5,046 nt of DNA, taken from assembly GCA_030039575.1 (NCBI GenBank), contig JASHVH010000230.1, forward strand, positions 1 to 5,046. Reading direction: 5' to 3'. The position numbers were made by a program, and so were the translations under genes. The notes below the pieces were generated by a model. It was not told the DNA's origin. It saw nothing but the letters and a program-made list of their open reading frames with translations, and did no database searches. How positions within the stretch are numbered: position 1 is the first letter of the stretch; each line of letters starts with the position of its first letter. Shown here one piece after another: positions 1 to 5,046 of the stretch. Source of the stretch: Acidimicrobiales bacterium (GTDB taxonomy: Bacteria; Actinomycetota; Acidimicrobiia; Acidimicrobiales; Palsa-688).

Positions 1-2108
1 CATCTGGGCCGCGATGTCCTGATTAGTCGCGCCCTGCACGACAAGCTTCGCGATCCGTAATTCCTGCGGCGTGAGGTCATATCGAGTTTCGACCGTGCGT
101 TGACGGACCTTCTGTCCTGTGGCCCGCAACTCGGCTGCGGAGCGCTGCGCGAAACCCTCCGTGCCGAACTTGGAGAACAGGTCATAAGCGGTTTGCAATT
201 GTGCCCGCGCCTCACGCGGCCGTTGCTCTCGCCTCAGCCATTCTCCATAAGCGAGCCGGGTGCGAGCGAGGTCGAACCGTAACCTCGTGGGAAGAAGCCA
301 GTCGATCGCCTGTTGGTACAAAGCTTCTGGCTCCTCGCGCTCCGAGAGCAGAGCGCGGCACCTTGCTTGAGTGGCAAGAGCCCAGCGTGTGCCGCTCGCG
401 TTCGTGCTCTCCACCAACTTCTCCATTGCCGGTGCTGCCTGCTCTCCCTTGCCCGTACGGCTGGCCGCTTCGACCAGCTCGACCGTCGCCCACCCCGAGT
501 ACCAAAGGTCGTCAGGGTCCTCGAGCGCTTCCATCCCAGCGCAAAATGCTTCTTCGTACTGTCCAAGCCCATTGCAAAGGACGGCCGTTGCCCACAAGGC
601 AGCATCCACAGCCAATCCTTCACCTCTGGCCAGCGCGTCCTTGGTGGTGGCCTCGATGAGCTGACGCGCCTCCGGTTCATTGCCACGGAAGGCAGCGAGG
701 AGCGTACCCCTGGAAGGACGCTTGTTGTCGGACGCGTCCGTTACAACCTGTGCCTGGTCCACAAGGGACGCTGCTTCCGCCACGTCCCCGGCGAATAAGC
801 AGACCGGCGCTCGAGTGCTCAATGTGATCGGCAGGACTGTCAAGGCCCCCGCATCACGGGCGAGTTGCTCTTGGCGTGCGGTGAGGACATCCCAACTGTC
901 GTAATCCCATATTAAAGCGGCCGCTCCTCCAGCCAACCACGACCACCGCAGCAGCTCCTCCGCACCTACGTCGTCGGCCCGAAATGCACTCATCGCTTGT
1001 TTCAAAACTGATGTCCCCGTCTCGTACCCCTCGGTAATCAGGAGGGCAAGACCCTTCAGCAAAAGCTCCGACGCCCGAACTGGGCCCTCAGCGCTTGGGG
1101 CGGAGCGTACTGCCGTGGCTACCTCTAACGCGCTGGCGTCGACGGCCAGCCGGCCCGCGAACAAGGCCGCGGTCAACGCATCGAGGTACGTCTCACGCGC
1201 AAGCTTTAGGTCGATTTGCTCCAGCCGAGAGGCCGCCCTGAGCATGAGAGGCGCGGCGTCGTTCCCTCGGTGGCCTGCGAAGGCAATCTGACCGAGGAGT
1301 GCGTCCAACTGGGCGCGCTGCAAGTCATCCAAGGGCCCGCGCTCGGCCACGGCCGCGAGCCCCAACGCCGACTCCAGGGCGCCCGCGAGGCGCTTCGCCT
1401 CGGCGGCTCGAAACGCCCGGCTGGCTCGTCGTGCCGGGTCAACGCTCAATGCTACCGACCGCTCTAAGAACGCGGCGGCCGCCGCGAAACCGCCGCGCGC
1501 CTGGGCGCGCCCTGCCGATGCTTCCAGTTCGGCCGCTACGTCGTCGTTTGGCCGTAACGTCGCCAGCGCGCGGTGCCACGCCCGGCGGTCCGGGTCGAGC
1601 ACGCTATCAGTAGCTTCCGCCAACGCAAGGTGTGCTTCTCTCCTGCTCTTGGGAGCCGCCATGCTGTAGACGGCGGACCTTACAAGTGGATGGCGGAACA
1701 CGACACCTTCGCTGAAATCGACGAGCCCGTCGTCCTCGATCGCCTCCGCCGCCTCGTCGGCTACCCCAAGCCTCTCTGCTGCGCTCCAAACAACCCCCGA
1801 GTCTCCGGTCGGGTCAGCCGCGGCGACCAGCAAAAGCCGCCTGGAGCCCAGCGGTAGCCTCGCGAGCCGCCGACGGTAGCTCTCCTCGATCGCACCGGCC
1901 AAAGTGGCGGATACCGGCAAACCAAACCCGCCGGCAAGCTGAGAAGGTGTCAAACCTCGTGGCAACTCCAGCAGTGCAAGTGGGTTGCCGTGGGTCTCGG
2001 CGACGACACGGTCGACCACGCGGTCATCGAGGCGGTCGGGTAGCACCGTCGCCAGCAACGCCCGGGCATCTTGGTCCCCGAGCCCGGAAATCGTCAGCTG
2101 CGGAAGCC
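1..2108. repeat. Downstream member of a long direct repeat (the shared part of copy A)
   Basis: This stretch aligns end to end with 2936-5046, in the same orientation and reading frame. The offset is 2935 bases at the left end and 2938 at the right, and is explained by a single codon missing here near 690-705. Identity is about 80% by eye at both DNA and protein level. The repeat is a diverged gene duplication rather than a mobile element: no transposase, terminal inverted repeats or target-site duplication are seen. Confidence 0.93.
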
Positions 2109-2619
2109 CGCGGAGCTCGTCGGTCAGCATGCGTGACCCGAATAGAAAAGCAACAGCTTCTCTGAACGTACGCCGGGCGGCGAAGGCAATCACTTGCGCG
2201 GACGAAGTATCGAGCCACTGTGCGTCGTCGACCACGCAAAGAAGGGGTTGTTTCGAGCCCAAAAGGGAGAAGAGGTTGACGAGCGCGACTCCCACGAGCA
2301 CTCGGTCCGGTGCTTCCCCGTAGCGTCTCCCGAACACAACGTCGAGCGCGTCGCGTTGGTGTTCAGGAAGGAGCTCCACCGCACCCACCCCTAGACGACA
2401 GAGGTCGTTCAGGGCCGCATACGGAAGTTCCTTTTCCGCTTCGTTCCCGACGGTACGGCACACTTGGAACTCGTGGCAGGAGTCGATGGCGTAGTTCAAA
2501 AGGGCGCTCTTGCCAATGCCGGGCTCGCCGTGCACAACCATTGCGCCCCCTTCGCCCCTGCTAGCGGCAGCTAAGAGCGCATCGAGGACGTCGGACTCGC
2601 GTTGACGACCGAGGAGCAA
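1..2619 (-). CDS. LuxR-family transcriptional regulator with N-terminal AAA/STAND ATPase (LAL family), copy A; C-terminus cut by window edge
   Basis: 873 codons are open from a TTG start at 2619-2617 to base 1; the stop lies outside. Seen in the sequence: Walker A GEPGIGKS at residues 31-38, Walker B LLCVVDD at 126-132 followed by AQWLD, a sensor-like arginine in FLFGSR at about 163, and GNPLALLELP from residue 211, which resembles the GxP motif of STAND ATPases. A long alanine- and leucine-rich helical region (about 230-830, probably TPR-like) follows, then a LuxR helix-turn-helix entered at YDLTPQE (847) and cut at residue 873 in QDIAAQM. The neighbouring paralog has 42 more residues, so the full protein would be about 915, normal for LAL regulators. 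The family acts in the cytoplasm as ATP-dependent, ligand-switched activators; the ligand here is unknown. TTG is preferred because it gives the typical LLLGRQRE opening and has AGGGAGG eight bases upstream. There are eight TTA leucine codons, far more than in the shared part of copy B. Family assignment is very secure; target and effector cannot be read. Confidence 0.95.
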   Translation of the reverse strand, partial: MLLGRQRESDVLDALLAAASRGEGGAMVVHGEPGIGKSALLNYAIDSCHEFQVCRTVGNEAEKELPYAALNDLCRLGVGAVELLPEHQRDALDVVFGRRYGEAPDRVLVGVALVNLFSLLGSKQPLLCVVDDAQWLDTSSAQVIAFAARRTFREAVAFLFGSRMLTDELRGLPQLTISGLGDQDARALLATVLPDRLDDRVVDRVVAETHGNPLALLELPRGLTPSQLAGGFGLPVSATLAGAIEESYRRRLARLPLGSRRLLLVAAADPTGDSGVVWSAAERLGVADEAAEAIEDDGLVDFSEGVVFRHPLVRSAVYSMAAPKSRREAHLALAEATDSVLDPDRRAWHRALATLRPNDDVAAELEASAGRAQARGGFAAAAAFLERSVALSVDPARRASRAFRAAEAKRLAGALESALGLAAVAERGPLDDLQRAQLDALLGQIAFAGHRGNDAAPLMLRAASRLEQIDLKLARETYLDALTAALFAGRLAVDASALEVATAVRSAPSAEGPVRASELLLKGLALLITEGYETGTSVLKQAMSAFRADDVGAEELLRWSWLAGGAAALIWDYDSWDVLTARQEQLARDAGALTVLPITLSTRAPVCLFAGDVAEAASLVDQAQVVTDASDNKRPSRGTLLAAFRGNEPEARQLIEATTKDALARGEGLAVDAALWATAVLCNGLGQYEEAFCAGMEALEDPDDLWYSGWATVELVEAASRTGKGEQAAPAMEKLVESTNASGTRWALATQARCRALLSEREEPEALYQQAIDWLLPTRLRFDLARTRLAYGEWLRREQRPREARAQLQTAYDLFSKFGTEGFAQRSAAELRATGQKVRQRTVETRYDLTPQELRIAKLVVQGATNQDIAAQM

Positions 2620-2627
2620 CTCGGCAA

Positions 2628-2634
2628 CCTCCCT
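2628..2634 (-). promoter_or_regulatory. Shine-Dalgarno sequence of copy A, fixing a TTG start
   Basis: Read on the minus strand, AGGGAGG lies eight bases before TTG at 2619-2617. This is the best ribosome-binding match in the spacer, and it decides the start. The frame is closed by TGA at 2652-2650, so the start must lie between there and the Walker A region. The other in-frame candidates, TTG at 2646 and ATG at 2541, have no comparable site, and the ATG would leave almost nothing before the P-loop. Confidence 0.75.
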
Positions 2635-2675
2635 GACCTGTGCCAACGCTCATGCTAGGCCCTGTCGGGGTGACC

Positions 2676-2769
2676 CTCGACCGGTGCGAGGAACGATGAT
2701 CTCGACCTTGTCCTCCAGTACTGCGCTGGAATCGATGGCGGCACTGGCTGGGGTCGACGTCTGGTCGAG
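2676..2769. repeat. Three copies of a heptamer (GGTCGAG / CTCGACC) in the spacer
   Basis: CTCGACC occurs on the plus strand at 2676-2682 and 2701-2707 (25 bases apart), and its complement GGTCGAG at 2763-2769. The first two are direct repeats and the third is inverted. They lie upstream of the copy A start and could be part of an operator. However, the motif is short and GC-rich and may recur by chance, so functional meaning is only a suggestion. Confidence 0.3.
2714..2730. repeat. Short inverted repeat in the spacer
   Basis: TCCAG at 2714-2718 pairs with CTGGA at 2726-2730 across a seven-base loop; the region overlaps the palindrome CAGTACTG. The stem is only five pairs and is not followed by a T-run on either strand, so it is not a convincing terminator. 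It could be a protein-binding palindrome or chance. Confidence 0.3.
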
Positions 2770-2806
2770 CTCGTGTGCGATGCTAAAGCGTCGGCTGTAC
2801 CGGAGG

Positions 2807-5046
2807 CTAGAAGTGGCTGTCTTCGCCCTGTGCCCCCCGGTCGAGAAAGGTCGTGGCGAGCTGAGTTCGGGACCGGATCCCGAGCTTGCGGTACACATGG
2901 GAGAGGTGGTACTCCACGGTCGCCGGACTGATGAACATCTGGGCGGCGATGTCTTGATTGGTGGCACCTTGCGCCACTAGTTCCGAGATCCGTGATTCCT
3001 GTGGTGTCAGGTCATATCGTGTTCCCACTTTGCGTTTGCGCACCTTCTCCCCCGTCGCCTGCAACTCGGCTCTGGCGCGTTGTGCGAAACCGTCCATGGC
3101 AAACTCGGAGAACAGCTGATCGGCGGTCCGCAGCTGGGCGCGGGCATCACGCGGCCGCTGCTCTCGCCGAAGCCATTCTCCGTACAGGAGTCGCGTACGG
3201 GCGAGGTCGAACCGTAACCGGGTGGGCAGGAGCCGCTCGATCGCTTCTCGGTACAGAGCTTCCGCTTTTTTGCCCTGGGAGAGCAAAGCTTGACACCGTG
3301 CTTGAACGCCAAGAGCCCAGGGTGTTCCGCCCGCGTCGGTGCTCTCCAGCAGTTTCTCCAGAACAGGTTTTGTCGTCTCTTTGTTGCCTGTGCGGCTGGC
3401 CGCTTCAACCAGCTCCACCGTCGCCCACCCCGCATACCAGAGGTCGTTCGGGTCCTTGAGCGCCTCGACCGCGGCGCGAAATGCCTCGTCGTACTGGCCA
3501 AGCCCATTGCAGAGGAGAGCCTTCGCCCACGAGGCCATAGCCACCGCCAATCCCTCGCCTCTGGCCAGTGAGTCTTTAGTAACGACCTCAATGAGCTGAC
3601 GGGCCTCGCGTTCGTTGCCTCGGAAGGCGGCGAGGAACAGGGGGCCCCTTAAGAGACGCTTGTTGTCAGATGCGTCCGTGACGACCTCAACCTGGTCGAC
3701 GATGTACGACGCCTCCGCCATTTCCCCCGCAAAGAGGTACACCCCAGCTCGAGTGCTCAATGTGATCGGTAGAACCGTCAAGGCGCCGGCAGCACGGGCC
3801 AGTTGCTCTTGGCGCGCGGTAAGCGTATCCCAGGTGTCGTAGTCCCAGACGACAGCGGCGGCTCCTCCCGCCAACCAAGACCACCGTAGCCGCTCGTCCA
3901 TCCCTATTTCGTTGGACCGAAATGCAGTCATCGCCTGCTTCAAGAGGGAGGTTCCAGCTTTGTACCCCTCAGTAATCAGCACGGCGAGACCCTCGAGCAA
4001 AAGTTCCGATGCCCGAGGTGGGCCAGCAGGCCTTGGGGCGGCGCGTGCCGCGGCGGCTACTTCTAGCGCGCTCGCGTTCCGAGCAAGGCGGCCAGCAAAC
4101 AGCGCAGCGGTTAGCGCGTCGAGATAGGTCTCACGAGCGAGCTTCAGGTCGACTTGCTCTAGCCGAGAGGCCGCCCTGAGCATGAGCGGGGCGGCGTCGT
4201 TCCCTCGATTGCCTCCAAAGGCGATTTGACCGAGAAGTACGTCGAGCTGCGCACGCTGCAATTCATCCAGAGGACCGCGCTCAGCCACGGCAGCGAGTCC
4301 TGATGCCGACTTCAGGGCCCCCGCGAGGCGCTTCCACTGGCCGGCGCGCAGTGCGCGGCCGGCTCGACGAGCCGGGTCGACGGTCAACGCGACGGACCGT
4401 TCCAGGAACGCGGCGGCGGCCGGGAACCCGCCCCGGGCCTGGGCGCGGACCGCCGAGGCTTCTAGTTCGGAGGCTACATCCTCGTCTGGGCGGAGTGTCG
4501 CCTTTGCGCGGTGCCACGCCCTCCGGTCCGGGTCGAGGGCCCTATCGGTCGCTTCCGCCAACGCGAGATGTGCTTCGCGCCTGCTTTTCTGGGTTGCCAT
4601 GTTGTAAACGGCGGACCTTACGAGTGGGTGGCGGAAAACAATACCCTCGCTGAGATCGACCAGCCCCTCATCCTGGACAGCCTCCGCTGTCTCCCTCCCA
4701 ATCCCAAGCCGGTCGGCCGCACGCCAGACGATCCCCGGGTCTCCTGTTGGGTCGGCTGCCGCGACCAGCAAAAGCCGTCTGGAGCCAGGTGGGAGTTTGG
4801 CCAGCCGTCGACGGTAGCTCTCCTCGATCGCACCGGCCAAGGTGACCGATACAGGCAGCCCAAACCCGCCCGCCAGCTGAGACGGTGTCAAACCGCGTGG
4901 CAATTCCAACATTGCCAGTGGGTTGCCTCGCGCCTCGGCGACGAGGCGGTCCATTACCCGGTCATCGATACGATCTGGCAGGACAGTTGCCAACAATGTC
5001 CGGGCGTCTTGGTCTCCAAGGCCGGAAATCGAAAGTTCCGGAAGCC
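2807..5046 (-). CDS. LuxR-family transcriptional regulator with AAA/STAND ATPase (LAL family), copy B; N-terminus cut by window edge
   Basis: 745 complete codons run from the right edge of the window to a TAG stop at 2809-2807. The frame stays open to base 5046, so a start at 4996 (TTG) would be an artefact of the edge; the residues before it (LPELSISGLGDQDAR) match copy A. By comparison with copy A, about 171 N-terminal residues carrying Walker A and B lie beyond the window. Seen here: the end of the ATPase module with GNPLAMLELP (fragment residue 40 onward), the long helical sensor region, a WLRREQRPRDAR linker, and a complete C-terminal LuxR helix-turn-helix from YDLTPQE (677), through NQDIAAQM, to SPATVEYHLSHVYRKLGI. 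It ends in a short acidic tail, GEDSHF. The family role is ATP- and ligand-dependent transcription activation. The gene is transcribed toward copy A, 187 bases upstream of it. Copy B has one extra codon relative to copy A, near 3635-3643. Effector and target genes are unknown. Confidence 0.95.
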   Translation of the reverse strand, partial: LPELSISGLGDQDARTLLATVLPDRIDDRVMDRLVAEARGNPLAMLELPRGLTPSQLAGGFGLPVSVTLAGAIEESYRRRLAKLPPGSRRLLLVAAADPTGDPGIVWRAADRLGIGRETAEAVQDEGLVDLSEGIVFRHPLVRSAVYNMATQKSRREAHLALAEATDRALDPDRRAWHRAKATLRPDEDVASELEASAVRAQARGGFPAAAAFLERSVALTVDPARRAGRALRAGQWKRLAGALKSASGLAAVAERGPLDELQRAQLDVLLGQIAFGGNRGNDAAPLMLRAASRLEQVDLKLARETYLDALTAALFAGRLARNASALEVAAAARAAPRPAGPPRASELLLEGLAVLITEGYKAGTSLLKQAMTAFRSNEIGMDERLRWSWLAGGAAAVVWDYDTWDTLTARQEQLARAAGALTVLPITLSTRAGVYLFAGEMAEASYIVDQVEVVTDASDNKRLLRGPLFLAAFRGNEREARQLIEVVTKDSLARGEGLAVAMASWAKALLCNGLGQYDEAFRAAVEALKDPNDLWYAGWATVELVEAASRTGNKETTKPVLEKLLESTDAGGTPWALGVQARCQALLSQGKKAEALYREAIERLLPTRLRFDLARTRLLYGEWLRREQRPRDARAQLRTADQLFSEFAMDGFAQRARAELQATGEKVRKRKVGTRYDLTPQESRISELVAQGATNQDIAAQMFISPATVEYHLSHVYRKLGIRSRTQLATTFLDRGAQGEDSHF
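2936..5046. repeat. Upstream member of the long direct repeat (the shared part of copy B)
   Basis: Partner of 1-2108. The repeat certainly extends beyond both window edges, because both genes are cut by the window. The longest identical run noticed is 32 bases, 4809-4840 here and 1871-1902 in the partner, encoding the segment around LAGAIEESYRR. Another 26-base identical run lies around the codons for LMLRAASRL. Unit spacing is about 2.94 kb, equal to one gene plus its spacer. Confidence 0.93.

Larger units (their letters stand above)
2620..2806. other. Spacer between the two regulator genes, no gene seen
   Basis: These 187 bases separate the stop of copy B from the chosen start of copy A. 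They hold the Shine-Dalgarno site of copy A and several small palindromes: CAGTACTG at 2716-2723, GTCGAC and GACGTC around 2753-2761, and GAGCTC near 2767. The heptamer GGTCGAG or its complement occurs three times. Two TAGCAT boxes on the minus strand (2657-2652 and 2785-2780) resemble a -10 element, but no -35 match sits at a proper distance. There is no stem followed by a T-run, so an intrinsic terminator is not supported. Whether copy A has its own promoter cannot be decided by eye. Confidence 0.6.

Noticed and set aside
201..798. Plus-strand open frames of 97-161 codons antisense to copy A
   Set aside because: Their sequences are rich in R, S, P and A with no domain-like pattern. They lie opposite a fully open, well-conserved reading frame, as expected for shadows in GC-rich DNA.
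1..2619. Copy A as a pseudogene, since it gives no long closed open frame within the window
   Set aside because: Codon-by-codon reading shows no stop from 2619 to 1. It appears unclosed only because its stop codon lies outside the window.
2561..2653. 30-codon frame from ATG at 2653 overlapping the start of copy A
   Set aside because: Arginine-rich and off-frame, with only a weak AGGG upstream. No reason to call it a gene, though it is noted as a possible decoy start.
2652..2680. Possible promoter for copy A with TAGCAT as -10
   Set aside because: TAGCAT matches four of six consensus bases, but the positions 17-18 bases upstream show no -35 similarity, so a promoter call is not supported.
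2650..2967. 105-codon minus-strand frame running from within the end of copy B through the spacer
   Set aside because: Its first half is an off-frame reading of the helix-turn-helix codons of copy B. No ribosome-binding site or recognisable family is seen for the remaining spacer part, which ends at TGA just before copy A.
2992..3599. Plus-strand frames of 86-155 codons and a 194-codon minus frame at 3007-3591
   Set aside because: These are out-of-phase shadows of the copy B coding region. The similarity of some to frames opposite copy A comes only from the duplication.
1..5046. Mobile element explanation for the long direct repeat
   Set aside because: No transposase, integrase, terminal inverted repeats or target duplications are visible. 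The repeat matches a gene-plus-spacer unit.

Overview
The window holds two consecutive genes on the minus strand. Both encode large LuxR-type regulators with an N-terminal STAND-class ATPase, the LAL or MalT-like family. They are close paralogs in the same orientation, about 80% identical by eye, so the window is essentially one tandem gene duplication cut at both ends. The DNA is GC-rich (roughly 60-65% by eye). The sequence pattern, including the linker before the DNA-binding domain, the LTPQE entry into the helix-turn-helix and the GNPLALLELP segment of the ATPase, is typical of high-GC soil Actinomycetota such as Streptomyces-like or Thermoleophilia/Solirubrobacter-like lineages. This placement is inference; the exact genus cannot be read here.

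Layout in the direction of transcription, right to left. Positions 5046-2807 are the upstream gene (copy B). Its ATPase N-terminus, about 170 residues, lies outside the window, but its C-terminus and stop are complete. Positions 2806-2620 are a 187-base spacer with a strong Shine-Dalgarno sequence at its downstream end. Positions 2619-1 are the downstream gene (copy A). Its start, Walker A and Walker B motifs, helical sensor region and the first half of the LuxR helix-turn-helix are present; about 42 C-terminal residues lie beyond position 1. Both frames were read codon by codon: copy A is open over all 873 codons in the window, and copy B over all 745.

Both products should be cytoplasmic ATP-dependent transcription activators. 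In this family a ligand sensed by the helical-repeat region, together with nucleotide binding, switches the protein to a DNA-binding form. Neither the ligand nor the target genes can be read from the window, because no structural gene is present. The spacer has no convincing terminator or promoter, so co-transcription is possible but not shown.

I saw no RNA genes, CRISPR arrays, insertion sequences or attachment sites. All plus-strand open frames are GC-rich shadows of the two genes. I find no evidence of a new type of system. The points worth a second look are the tandem duplication, the excess of TTA codons in one copy, small repeats in the spacer, and a TTG start that automatic gene callers could miss.
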